The notes beneath the pieces were generated by a model that was not told the origin of the DNA, did not search any database, and saw only the letters and a program-made list of their open reading frames with translations. DNA of 64,000 nucleotides from Syntrophaceae bacterium (lineage in GTDB: Bacteria; Desulfobacterota; Syntrophia; Syntrophales; Smithellaceae), in the NCBI GenBank assembly GCA_009773315.1, contig WRPE01000002.1:43014-107013 (forward strand), read 5' to 3'. Of this stretch, positions 26,289 through 35,144 are shown one piece after another; positions within the stretch are counted from its first letter, which is position 1, and each line of letters begins with the position of its first letter. A program made the position numbers and the translations under genes.

Positions 26289-26567
26289 TTACGATATGTC
26301 CTGTTTTATTCCATCCAATAATTCCCTTATGACCGGTTTGATAAATATCTCACTGAGGTCAAAGTGCTTTATGGCTTTAATCATCACTTGATTTTTTTCT
26401 TTCACTGTCGCCTTGGCGTTCAGGATTAGAATGTATTTCCCTTCTATACGGCAAAGACCGCCCACACAATACGATTCCTCAAGATTAATATTTTCATCGC
26501 GCACCAATATTTCCAGTCGTTCGGCCAGTTCTTCGAGATAAGATAAAAGGACTTCGTCATTTATCAC
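26289..26567 (-). CDS. Hypothetical protein, about 92 residues
   Basis: This is a small alpha/beta protein that begins with an acidic amphipathic helix (LLSYLEELAERLEILVRDE) and has a central GLCRIEGKYILILNAKA beta hairpin with two cysteines (ESYCVGGLC). I do not recognise the family. It is 20 bases upstream of the iron-sulfur flavoprotein gene on the same strand, so it is likely co-transcribed with it. Confidence 0.65.
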   Translation of the reverse strand: MINDEVLLSYLEELAERLEILVRDENINLEESYCVGGLCRIEGKYILILNAKATVKEKNQVMIKAIKHFDLSEIFIKPVIRELLDGIKQDIS

Positions 26568-26631
26568 CTTGTTGACACACCTTTCAGGACTTAACGCTAA
26601 AAGACATTAAACAATGATCCGCAATGTTTGC

Positions 26632-26666
26632 AGTCATAGCCTCCGGCTCTGCCGGAGGCTATGACT
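26632..26666. repeat. Perfect 16-bp hairpin with a 3-base loop
   Basis: Arms AGTCATAGCCTCCGGC and its exact complement are separated by TCT. It lies upstream of the hypothetical gene at 26289-26567 and beyond the end of the truncated phosphoesterase gene. The very long perfect stem suggests a transcription barrier or a short palindromic element. No T run follows directly. Confidence 0.7.
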
Positions 26667-26689
26667 ATCTCCATTTTTCTTCTTCCAAT

Positions 26690-26729
26690 AAACAAAGGCG
26701 TATCCGGAAATTCGTCTGCGCCTTTGTTT
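26690..26729 (-). terminator. Second hairpin, AAACAAAGGCG ... CGCCTTTGTTT
   Basis: Eleven-base arms (26690-26700 and 26719-26729) surround an 18-base loop. It is downstream of the truncated phosphoesterase gene on the minus strand and is T-rich on both sides, so it can act as a bidirectional terminator. Confidence 0.6.
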
Positions 26730-26801
26730 CTATCACTTTTTCAATTCTGCCTCGACGGTTCTTCTTCCCCCCCATTTTTATAATCGGCAATAAAAAGAAG
26801 A

Positions 26802-27110
26802 TCAATCACCGTCTATATTTTTCTGAATATAGAGACGGCCATCATCCATCCAATAATTGTAGTGGAAAAAGCGCCGTCGGTCTATACCGGCGCCGGCCGT
26901 TTTCAACCAGAGATCTTCATGGTTGCCACGAAGGGCCACCATACGGCAGTTCAGGTTCATCATCGTATCGAGGACGCCCTTGCTGTCGGGACCGCGATCG
27001 ATATAATCCCCCAGCAAATAGAGATGGTCTGTTTCCCTTATCTTTATCTTCTCCAGTAAGCCACGAAAGGTTTTGCAGCAACCATGGATATCGGTAATAG
27101 CGTAACGCAT
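26802..27110 (-). pseudogene. C-terminally truncated metallophosphoesterase (calcineurin-like)
   Basis: The 102 residues start MRYAITDIHGC. The dimetal motifs DIHG, GDYIDRGPDS and RGNHE are intact. After GNHE the similarity continues only to about WMDDGRLY and then stops at TGA. Family members are about 200-240 residues and need later histidines (GH and GHTP motifs) that are missing here. So this is the N-terminal half of a broken bis(5'-nucleosyl)-tetraphosphatase or protein phosphatase-type gene. The missing half is not found downstream, where two hairpins lie instead. Confidence 0.75.
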
Positions 27111-27305
27111 CTTTAACATCATCCCAGAAATTTGAGGCGTTTTCCATATCACATTTTGTGCCGTTTTGCATGCAGAATGACAATCGGGGAACCGTCATAC
27201 CAGCGAAGTCTAGCATCATAGTTGAGGTTGAGGATTTGTTGACTTCAGGAAACAACCTGCCCATGATGTATGATCAGCATGGAAACGCGATCTGCACAAC
27301 AGTCC

Positions 27306-28073
27306 TTACGGAGACGCTAATCTGAGCGATGGTTTGCCTATATGAATATGGGCGCCAGTGGATTTGCCTGCGAATCTCCCACGAAACGCCAGGTAAGGAA
27401 TACCGGCGTCTCGCAGATAATTCATGAGCACTTGTCCCTCGGCGCTATCGGGATGGAGTGCTACGTCCATCGCATTACTGTGATCCAGATTCATCCGTCG
27501 GTGGAGGTCGGTCCCACCCCGAGCAGCTACCGGCAGTGAATAGCCAAAGCGAGAGGAAAAGAAATTCTCAATTTTTTTGGAATCCGCCAGCGACCATTGG
27601 GCTTTACCGTCATAGCGTATAGTGACGCCTGTTCGATGCTCGGGCTCTTTGATTTCTTGCTGCATCATTACACTATTGGTTTGAGCCTGCGTCTCAGCAA
27701 TCAGTTTTTCGGCTCCAGCGATTCGTCGTTTCGTTATCTTAATAGAGTAATTTGCCATTGCCACTGCCAGTTTGTTTTCTTCGAATTCTTTTCGAGAAAT
27801 CAGGTCTTGCCTGAGTAACTGCTGCTGTAAGTCGACTTCCCTGGTAATGCGCTCTAATTCCACTTGCTGGCTTTCAAGTACAATCAAAAGATGGTCTTTG
27901 TATGCAGTCGTCGTTATTACGATTTCATCGTTGAGCTGTAGGACCTCAGCAATCACATACTGGGTGAGTGCCTGCTTTCCTGCTGGTTTGATATTTCTTT
28001 GAGCAGCGGAGGATATAGACATGAAAAAGCATATTGAAATCAACGTTGCTATCACAGTCACAGATTTAGTCAT
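27306..28073 (-). CDS. Secreted protein with coiled coil and M15-like peptidase domain
   Basis: The product has 255 residues. A signal peptide is visible (MTKSVTVIATLISICFFM, then SISSAAQ). Residues about 40-130 are helical and charged and probably form a coiled coil. The C-terminal ~100 residues carry TDLHRRMNLDHSNAMDVALH and, near the end, GAHIHIGKPS. The H-x(6)-D ... HIHIG arrangement resembles zinc-binding D-Ala-D-Ala carboxypeptidases of the M15 class. A role in cell-wall trimming is inference. It is 45 bases beyond the stop of the VWA gene on the same strand but has its own region upstream. Confidence 0.65.
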   Translation of the reverse strand: MTKSVTVIATLISICFFMSISSAAQRNIKPAGKQALTQYVIAEVLQLNDEIVITTTAYKDHLLIVLESQQVELERITREVDLQQQLLRQDLISRKEFEENKLAVAMANYSIKITKRRIAGAEKLIAETQAQTNSVMMQQEIKEPEHRTGVTIRYDGKAQWSLADSKKIENFFSSRFGYSLPVAARGGTDLHRRMNLDHSNAMDVALHPDSAEGQVLMNYLRDAGIPYLAFRGRFAGKSTGAHIHIGKPSLRLASP

Positions 28074-28118
28074 TGATTAAATTTCACTCCATGGAGCGCT
28101 ATCTTTCAGGTTATTAGG

Positions 28119-29504
28119 TTACAACACCAACTCCTCAATAAAGGTGATTAATTGGTTGACATTCCGGCAGGGACGAACCTCGTGGCAGTGATGCGTGTAA
28201 GTTTTGATTTCGCTGTCACCCGTGCCCCAGAGGTTTTCCTGTTCGGGATTGAGCCAGATCACCCGGCGGCAGCGATCCCGCATTTCACCCAGAATCATAT
28301 CCTCGGGATTCATATAGTTGGAACGTCCGTCGCCGACAATAATCAGGGTGGTCTTCTTGGTCAGAAGATCCATGTAGTCTTTTTTAAAATTTCGCAATGT
28401 CTCACCATAGTCCGTGGACGTATTAAAATTTACGGTCGATCCTTCCATTACCATATGGATCGCCTCATTAATATCATGTTCTTCAAAAACTTGCGTGACA
28501 TCTGTCAACTTGTCAATAAAAACAAAACTGTTGACCTTATCAAAGCAATCCTGAAGGGAATAAAGAAGATTTAGCATAAAGCGTGCCGCCGCCCAGACGG
28601 AGCCGGACACGTCACAGAGGGTGACAATTCGGCTTTTCCGTTTTGCCTTCCGGCGATATTTGATCTCCACAGGAACGCCATTATATTTGGCTGATGCCCG
28701 CAAGGTCTTTTTCACATCGAGATTTCCCCGATCCCGAACGGAAAAGCGGCGGCTGACGGTGTTTTTCAGCTTGCGTACGAGTTTGTCAATGGCGTCACGC
28801 ATTTCCTCAATTTCCTGGTGGGTAAAAGAAGCAAAAGATTTTTCTCCCAGATCCTTCAGGCGTTGTTCATAGGTTTTGACTTTTTTAGTGCTTGTGTCGC
28901 CGGGACGCGGCTCAAACATGAGAATGGAGCGAGCTGCAGCAAGGCGCTCCTCAAAATAGACAGCAAAATCGCGCCTGGCGGCGGCTTCCATTTTTAAGTC
29001 ATTTTCCGCAACCAGCGCGTCCGCGGCAGACGCCGCTTTTGTAATCTGGATGAGAACATTAAAACGGCTGGCCAGAGGGCCGAAATTAAAACGAACCGGT
29101 GTTGTTTCGTCATCTGATTCCGTTTGTATTCGGCGCATCTCCTGAAGGAGAGTAAGAGGATTTCCAGCGAGGAAATCTATCACAGCATCATAAACAGGGC
29201 TTTCGTGAGGTTTCTGTTTGAGAATGGCTGCTGCTTTTTTTATGTGCTCAGAATGAGCGGCAGCCTGCCTCATATCACCCGTGTCCATACGCATTTCATG
29301 AAAGAAGAGATGATAGAGACGTTCAAATTGTAAAACTTCCCTTATACTTTTAGCGAAATTGGCGCGTAAAAGCGACCGGAATTGCACCTCATCGGTCGGG
29401 TCGATCAACTGCAACTGCTTGAGGCTGTCGAGAACCTCCGAGGTCGAGACCCGAAGCCCCGCCGCGCGGCAGCAGGAAACAAATTGTTGGATGAGATGGA
29501 CCAT
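28119..29504 (-). CDS. VWA-domain (CoxE-like) protein
   Basis: The product has 461 residues. The N-terminal part is helical; the C-terminal ~170 residues form a von Willebrand factor A domain with the MIDAS motif DVSGS at 298-302 and TSTDYG further on. It directly follows a MoxR-type AAA gene (54-base gap). Such MoxR-VWA pairs act together as metal-dependent chaperones that insert cofactors or activate enzymes, for example in CO dehydrogenase maturation by CoxD/CoxE. The client here is unknown; no obvious Mo or Cu enzyme is adjacent. Confidence 0.88.
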   Translation of the reverse strand: MVHLIQQFVSCCRAAGLRVSTSEVLDSLKQLQLIDPTDEVQFRSLLRANFAKSIREVLQFERLYHLFFHEMRMDTGDMRQAAAHSEHIKKAAAILKQKPHESPVYDAVIDFLAGNPLTLLQEMRRIQTESDDETTPVRFNFGPLASRFNVLIQITKAASAADALVAENDLKMEAAARRDFAVYFEERLAAARSILMFEPRPGDTSTKKVKTYEQRLKDLGEKSFASFTHQEIEEMRDAIDKLVRKLKNTVSRRFSVRDRGNLDVKKTLRASAKYNGVPVEIKYRRKAKRKSRIVTLCDVSGSVWAAARFMLNLLYSLQDCFDKVNSFVFIDKLTDVTQVFEEHDINEAIHMVMEGSTVNFNTSTDYGETLRNFKKDYMDLLTKKTTLIIVGDGRSNYMNPEDMILGEMRDRCRRVIWLNPEQENLWGTGDSEIKTYTHHCHEVRPCRNVNQLITFIEELVL

Positions 29505-29558
29505 AGATCACCGGATCGCTGTTTTTATGTTTTAGGGATTCTTTGGTTTTCTTTCATC

Positions 29559-30467
29559 TCAGGAAACAATCCGATCCATATTCTTCCGCACTTTTTCCAG
29601 ATCCATCTGGTATTTGCAAATGACGTTGAGTGTCTCCGAGACAACTTCAGGTGTCAGTTCATTGATCTGCAACGCCAGGAGGGATTGCGCCCAATCCAGC
29701 GTTTCCGAAATACTGGGGCTTTTTTTTAGATCCAGTGTTCGGATTTTGCGGATGGTATCAACCAGAATGGCGCAAAGTTTTTCCTCGATGTCCGGAATTT
29801 TCAAGCGGACAATGGCGATCTCTGTTTCCCGCGCCGGATAATCAATATACAGATGAACGCAGCGACGCTTGAGGGCGTCGCTCATATCCCGATAGTTGTT
29901 GGATGTGAGCAGAACAAAGGGAATGTTGACGGCCTTGCGCGTTCCCAGTTCGGGGATCGAAACCTGAAAATCACTGAGCAGTTCCAGAAGAAAGGCCTCG
30001 AATTCCGGATCGGATTTGTCCACTTCGTCCAGCAGCAGCACCACCGGCTGCTCCGAACTGATGGCTTGCAGAAGTGGTCGCGGCTGAATAAAGCGGTCGG
30101 AAAAGAAAACGTCTTCTTGGGCGGCAATCTGATCCACCGCCTCGGTCAGTGTTGAGGCGGAAGAGATGATGTCGTTGAGCCTGTCTTTCATCATTTGCGT
30201 GTAGAGCAATTGTTTGGCGTATTCCCATTCATAAAGGGCTTTGGCTTCGTCCAAACCTTCGTAGCATTGCAGTCGGATCAGCTCACGACCAAGGCTGCGG
30301 GCTATCGCCTTAGCCAGCTCAGTCTTGCCGACGCCGGCCGGCCCTTCGACCAGAATGGGCTTCTGGGTTGCCTCAGCCAGAAAAACAACCGTGGCAATTT
30401 CCTTTGAGGGAATGTAGGCGGCTTTTGTCAACCTCGATTGAACATCCACAATACTTTTATATTCCAT
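29559..30467 (-). CDS. MoxR/CoxD-like AAA+ ATPase
   Basis: The product has 302 residues. Walker A GPAGVGKTE is at about 42-50, Walker B VVLLLDEVDK at about 142-151, and a sensor-1 LLTSNN segment follows. It is the first gene of a two-gene unit with the VWA protein at 28119-29504, with which it should form a chaperone complex that remodels a client enzyme in an ATP-dependent way. It is divergent from the large PEP/pyruvate-binding protein gene, with 369 bases between them. Confidence 0.9.
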   Translation of the reverse strand: MEYKSIVDVQSRLTKAAYIPSKEIATVVFLAEATQKPILVEGPAGVGKTELAKAIARSLGRELIRLQCYEGLDEAKALYEWEYAKQLLYTQMMKDRLNDIISSASTLTEAVDQIAAQEDVFFSDRFIQPRPLLQAISSEQPVVLLLDEVDKSDPEFEAFLLELLSDFQVSIPELGTRKAVNIPFVLLTSNNYRDMSDALKRRCVHLYIDYPARETEIAIVRLKIPDIEEKLCAILVDTIRKIRTLDLKKSPSISETLDWAQSLLALQINELTPEVVSETLNVICKYQMDLEKVRKNMDRIVS

Positions 30468-30836
30468 GAATAGATTAATCCTTTCTGATCGTCTAAAAAT
30501 AATAATGGGAAGGCGGGGTTATTGCTGCCGATAATTAATATATTGGCAAGAGCGTTCTTTTGTCAATCATAATAAGAAAAAAACATGGGTCACGTTTTAT
30601 AGGGAACACCTTTGGATGGAGAGAAGCTTTAATAACTTATGGTTTGACGATTGTCATTTCGGTTTAGCATTGCCGGCATTATTTCCCTGATGGTGATACT
30701 TTTGGGAAAATTTTCCAAAAAGAAGGAAGGTTCATCTTCCGGGGGCATGTTTTTATGCTTTGTCGGGCGATTAGACATTACGGCTTGAAATCCGTCGTAA
30801 TTTCTGCTTAATCTCTCTGACAAAGGTAGATTCAAC
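30468..30836. other. Intergenic region between the MoxR operon and the PEP-binding protein gene
   Basis: This divergent upstream region of 369 bases is A+T-rich and must hold promoters for both directions. A frame on the minus strand (30629-30778, 49 codons) has no ribosome site and no family. I see no RNA gene. Confidence 0.5.
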
Positions 30837-33800
30837 ATGGTAACAAAAACAACCCCCGTCAAGAAGCATGATCGATGGGTTTCATCAGCGCTGAAAGTCA
30901 ATCTGGAAAGGACGGCGGTAGACGTCCAAATACCGCAGCAATACGCGCCGATTCTGCAGATTGTCAAAGACCACTATGGCTTGCAGAAAAAAACACGCGA
31001 GCTTTTGACGGAACTCAATCATCCTTATGTCAATTGGGAATATGTTCTCAAAGAACTCAAGTCCATCTCCATCGGTGATTTTTATATTTACAACAATCAT
31101 CCGGAGGGACTGACCGCTTTATCCATCCTGCTGACGATTTATTTTGACGTTCTGAAATCGCCTGCGTCCGAAGATGTGAAAGACAGCGCCGTTCATTATT
31201 TGTTTGACTACGCGGACGCGATTATTACGCAGAGCAATGAGCTGCTGGGAAGAAACCTGTCTTTATTTCCGGGACTCATCACCTCTCTGATGAACATCGC
31301 CGATGCGGAATCCGCTCTGTTCAAGAAATGCTCATCCTATCTGAAAAGAATTATCCGGGCGGTTACGGAAAAGAAGGTGGTAATTACCACGCCGTCTTTC
31401 GATTTGCTGCTCTATAAGATGTTTCGGGCGACGTATTCCTTCTGGCTGGCTCAGCCCGACCCAGCTTTATGGCTGATTGCCGAGAGCAGGGCCGATGCGT
31501 TGTTCGATGAGAAAACTTATATGGAATTGATCGAGCCGCTTAGCCATCACCATTTTCGCAAGATGCTCCTGGATCTTGAAGCGCTTTGCCCACGGGACGG
31601 CGAAAAAGCGGGAGCGCATATCGGGGAATTTTTACCCCTGCCGGATTATTTCCAGATCATCGACGGCTACCTGCATGTGGCCGACGCACTGGAAAAGTCT
31701 CAAGCTTATCAGGGCCGTCATCTGATTAAACTGGATTTCCTTTTCGGGATTATGAGTGTGCCGGGGCTGCGGGATATCCATGTCAGCGCCATGCGGGAAA
31801 TCAATCACTCACTTCGGCTGGTTTTTCAGGAGGAAAAAAAGGAAAATCTGGACGGCTTTGTGCGGAAGATTTTCACTTTCTTAAAAAAGAATACGTCACA
31901 AAACGAATTTCGCGGCGCGAGCGTCGATTGCATTGTCACGGCGGCCAGGGAGGTTTTTGCACAAAACGCACACCCGTTGGTGGAAGCATTCATTGATGAA
32001 CTGATTGCCTACGGATTTGAATATCCGGAAATTCAAGGATCAACGACGAATTGGCAGGTGCAGGTCAATCCCGAACATATTCGAACCATCCGCGTCTGGC
32101 TGGAAATTATTGCCATGAAGCCGCGCTGGACGAAAAGATTAATCTCCGCCCTGATCATTAATTTAAAAATCGGCGGGATATTTATTCGCGATACGGATTT
32201 GATCCAGCGCGACATTTCAAGGCTGCTCAACACGGACATCGCCCCAGCTTACAACTTAATCAAACAGCTTTTGCGCGTCTTTCCCGTGTATTTCAGTGAA
32301 ATCGGTGCGGAAGGGGAACTTCGTGACATTACCACCCGCGTGGATGAACTATCATCTCGCAACGACCGGTTGATCGATTTCTTCCGCAAGCAATCCCATG
32401 TGGAAAGCAATAGTCTGCTGGTCGAGTTTATCGAGGACATTTTCCGCTACTGGTTTACCGGCGACAAAAATTTCATACGCACGCACATTCCGGATGAAGT
32501 GTTTGAGCAGGTCATGAATTCCGGCATATATTTTAACGGTATGCATCAGTCGCTCATCCGTCTTTTTCCCAAGACCGGCAGCCAGCCGCGAAAATTTCTG
32601 GAATGGGACCAGGCTAAAATTGCCAGGGAAATTCAGCAAATCACGGATGTTTCCGAGACGGATAAAGAGCGCGTTTCACTAATGATCCGTATTTATCAAC
32701 TGATCTATAAAAAATATTATCCTCAGTATTTTGATTTGCTCAAAGACCTGGAGTCTGTCAATGCTTTTGCCACGCAGGATATCCAGTCTTTGAAAAGATC
32801 GCTGGGCTCTAAAAACCACTACCGCAGCCTGACGATCATCCTGAAATTCCTTGGCGCGCTCAAAGCCAGAATTCTTTCCGGACAGAAAACCCAGTCTTTT
32901 GAAAATATCTACTATAAAAGGCATATTGCCGCGGGCATTCCATCCATGTACGGAACTTATCATGAGGAAAAGTTCGACGCGCTGGGGCTTACGCTGCGCC
33001 TGGAGAGCCTTGGAGAAATGTTGTTTGAAGAACTGATCAAATCACTGAATCTGAAATTCATCACCAAGCGCACCATTATCAAGATTCATGCTTATCTATG
33101 GCACTATCTCGGCGCACTGGAGCTAGAGGGCATTTCCACCGAAGGACTGGTGGCCAAAGTCAAATATGTTACGAGCGCTCTGCCCATTAAACAATTTTCC
33201 GTGGATCAATATCTTGATATTTTCCGGTTCATCTCCAAAGGCATTCAGGATATCATTCGCGATTATTATATCGACGCCCACAGTATCAGTTTGCCGGTGA
33301 TTGTCCGTCAGATCAAGTCGCCTTCAGATCATATGGACTCAAAAGGCGATCCGCGCAGGCCCGATGAGTTGGTTTATCAGCAATCGGAGAATTTCATCCG
33401 CGGCATCATCTCGTCGGCCTTCGGACTGCAAGTGCTGGATAATTTCGTTCACGCCGTCATTAAAACGCTCAACGCGGAACTGGAAAAATTCAAGGATAAC
33501 AAGAGAATTCTCAACCTGCTGATGGATTATAATCCTGAACTGGCTGTTTCCTCCATTTATAGCAAGAATGCCCAACTCGACAATCAGATCCTTCTGGGGA
33601 ACAAAGGCTATTTTCTCAAAAAGCTGGTTTCTTTCGGTTTTCCGGTGCCGCCGGGTTTTATCATTACCACGGAAGTGTTTCGTGGCTATGACGCCGTCTA
33701 TGGTTATAAGTATATCTTCAGCGATCTGGCCGCGCGCGTCAACAAAGGGATCACCGCGCTGGAAAAGAAGACCGGACGTAAATTCGGCGACCGCAACAAT

Positions 33801-35075
33801 CCTCTGCTTTTGTCGGTCAGAAGCGGCGCCACGGTTTCTCTGCCCGGGATGATGCGCTCTTTTTTAAATGTGGGCATCAACGCCTCTATTGCGGAAACTC
33901 TCAGCGGGAGAAAGGATTTCCAGTGGGCAGCTTGGGATTGCTACCGTCGCTTTCTCCAGACCTGGGGTATGTTTCAGGGACTGAGCCGCGATTTTTTTGA
34001 CGCCATTATGGACGACTTCAAACAAAAATATGGCGTGGAAAGAAAAATTAAGTTTCCGCCCGACCTGATGAAACAAATCGCCCTGTCATACAAGAAAGGC
34101 ATTCTCGACAGCGGCATTCCGCTGGCGGATGATCCGATGCGGCAATTGCGCCATGCCATTTTGCATGTTTTTGATTCCTGGTATTCGGAGCAGGCCCGGA
34201 TTTATCGCCATCAGATGCATTTATCCGATGAATGGGGAACGGCCGTCATCGTGCAGGCGATGATTTTCGGCAATCTCCATGAACGTTCCGGTTCGGGCGT
34301 AATTTTTACGCGCGATCCGAAAAGCGCCTCATCCGATGTTACGCTGTGTGGCGATTTTATCTTCGGCGTTCAGGGCGATGATATTGTGTCCGGTCTGGCC
34401 GAAACCTTTCCCATTTCGGAGCGTCAGCGAATCGCCGAACATCGCAATACGGAAATATCGCTGGAAGCCACCTTTCCGGCCATCTATGCCGAGTTGGTCA
34501 AAATAGCCGAAATTATGATTTACGAAAAAGGATTCAATCATCAGGAAATTGAGTTTACGTTTGAAGGTCCCGAAAAAGATCATCTGTTTTTACTGCAAAC
34601 GCGCGATATGGATCAGACCAAAGCAAAAAGCCTGCGGCGGTTTAAGGACACGGTCTTGTTGCAGGCCTCCATGCTGGGCACGGGGATCGGCGTAAGCGGT
34701 GGCGCGCTGTGTGGCCGGGCAGTTTATTCCGAAAAAGACATTAATCGTTTTCGCAAAACGGAGCCCAAAATGCCTCTCATTCTCGTGCGTCCCGATACGG
34801 TTCCGGATGATGTCGGCGTCCTTTTGCAGGTGGAGGGACTCCTGACGGCCAAAGGTGGCGCAACCTCTCATGCCGCCGTGACCATCCCGCAACTGGGCAA
34901 AGTCGGGGTGGTGGGTCTCAGTAAACTGAAGGTCTATGAAACAGAAGGTTATGCCACGCTGGAAGGGCATACCATCAGGACGGGAGATTTTATCTGTATC
35001 GACGGCTGGAGCGGCGCTCTCTATTTAGGAAAACATGAAAGAGAAATAGATAAGTATTATTCAATCACCCTCTAA
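30837..35075 (+). CDS. Giant PEP/pyruvate-binding (PPDK-like) protein with novel N-terminal region
   Basis: The product has 1412 residues. The first ~900 are mostly helical and I cannot assign them. From about 921 (GNKGYFLKKLVSFGFPVPPG) to about 1265 is a PPDK_N ATP-grasp domain; PLLLSVRSGATVSLPGMMRS near 985-1005 is highly typical. A swivelling phosphohistidine domain follows, with H1345 in GGATSHAAV. The C-terminal PEP/pyruvate TIM barrel of true PEP synthase and PPDK is absent; the protein ends soon after the swivel domain. It may phosphorylate its own histidine from ATP and pass the phosphate to an unknown acceptor, perhaps bound by the N-terminal region. It is convergent with GAPDH and shares a terminator with it. 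Confidence 0.85.
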   Translation: MVTKTTPVKKHDRWVSSALKVNLERTAVDVQIPQQYAPILQIVKDHYGLQKKTRELLTELNHPYVNWEYVLKELKSISIGDFYIYNNHPEGLTALSILLTIYFDVLKSPASEDVKDSAVHYLFDYADAIITQSNELLGRNLSLFPGLITSLMNIADAESALFKKCSSYLKRIIRAVTEKKVVITTPSFDLLLYKMFRATYSFWLAQPDPALWLIAESRADALFDEKTYMELIEPLSHHHFRKMLLDLEALCPRDGEKAGAHIGEFLPLPDYFQIIDGYLHVADALEKSQAYQGRHLIKLDFLFGIMSVPGLRDIHVSAMREINHSLRLVFQEEKKENLDGFVRKIFTFLKKNTSQNEFRGASVDCIVTAAREVFAQNAHPLVEAFIDELIAYGFEYPEIQGSTTNWQVQVNPEHIRTIRVWLEIIAMKPRWTKRLISALIINLKIGGIFIRDTDLIQRDISRLLNTDIAPAYNLIKQLLRVFPVYFSEIGAEGELRDITTRVDELSSRNDRLIDFFRKQSHVESNSLLVEFIEDIFRYWFTGDKNFIRTHIPDEVFEQVMNSGIYFNGMHQSLIRLFPKTGSQPRKFLEWDQAKIAREIQQITDVSETDKERVSLMIRIYQLIYKKYYPQYFDLLKDLESVNAFATQDIQSLKRSLGSKNHYRSLTIILKFLGALKARILSGQKTQSFENIYYKRHIAAGIPSMYGTYHEEKFDALGLTLRLESLGEMLFEELIKSLNLKFITKRTIIKIHAYLWHYLGALELEGISTEGLVAKVKYVTSALPIKQFSVDQYLDIFRFISKGIQDIIRDYYIDAHSISLPVIVRQIKSPSDHMDSKGDPRRPDELVYQQSENFIRGIISSAFGLQVLDNFVHAVIKTLNAELEKFKDNKRILNLLMDYNPELAVSSIYSKNAQLDNQILLGNKGYFLKKLVSFGFPVPPGFIITTEVFRGYDAVYGYKYIFSDLAARVNKGITALEKKTGRKFGDRNNPLLLSVRSGATVSLPGMMRSFLNVGINASIAETLSGRKDFQWAAWDCYRRFLQTWGMFQGLSRDFFDAIMDDFKQKYGVERKIKFPPDLMKQIALSYKKGILDSGIPLADDPMRQLRHAILHVFDSWYSEQARIYRHQMHLSDEWGTAVIVQAMIFGNLHERSGSGVIFTRDPKSASSDVTLCGDFIFGVQGDDIVSGLAETFPISERQRIAEHRNTEISLEATFPAIYAELVKIAEIMIYEKGFNHQEIEFTFEGPEKDHLFLLQTRDMDQTKAKSLRRFKDTVLLQASMLGTGIGVSGGALCGRAVYSEKDINRFRKTEPKMPLILVRPDTVPDDVGVLLQVEGLLTAKGGATSHAAVTIPQLGKVGVVGLSKLKVYETEGYATLEGHTIRTGDFICIDGWSGALYLGKHEREIDKYYSITL

Positions 35076-35084
35076 AATCTTTGA

Positions 35085-35125
35085 AAATCCCCCCGCTTTT
35101 CGTGAAAAGGGAAACGGGGGGATTT
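35085..35125. terminator. Bidirectional terminator between the PEP-binding protein and GAPDH genes
   Basis: Arms AAATCCCCCCG (35085-35095) and CGGGGGGATTT (35115-35125) pair perfectly, and an inner CTTTTC/GAAAAG stem strengthens the hairpin. It sits between two converging genes. Confidence 0.75.
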
Positions 35126-35144
35126 GTCTCGATGGGTATCCCGC

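Noticed and set aside
30629-30778. Minus-strand frame of 49 codons between the MoxR and PEP-binding protein genes.
   Set aside because: No ribosome site, no family similarity, and the longer frame it belongs to runs into the start of the large gene on the other strand.
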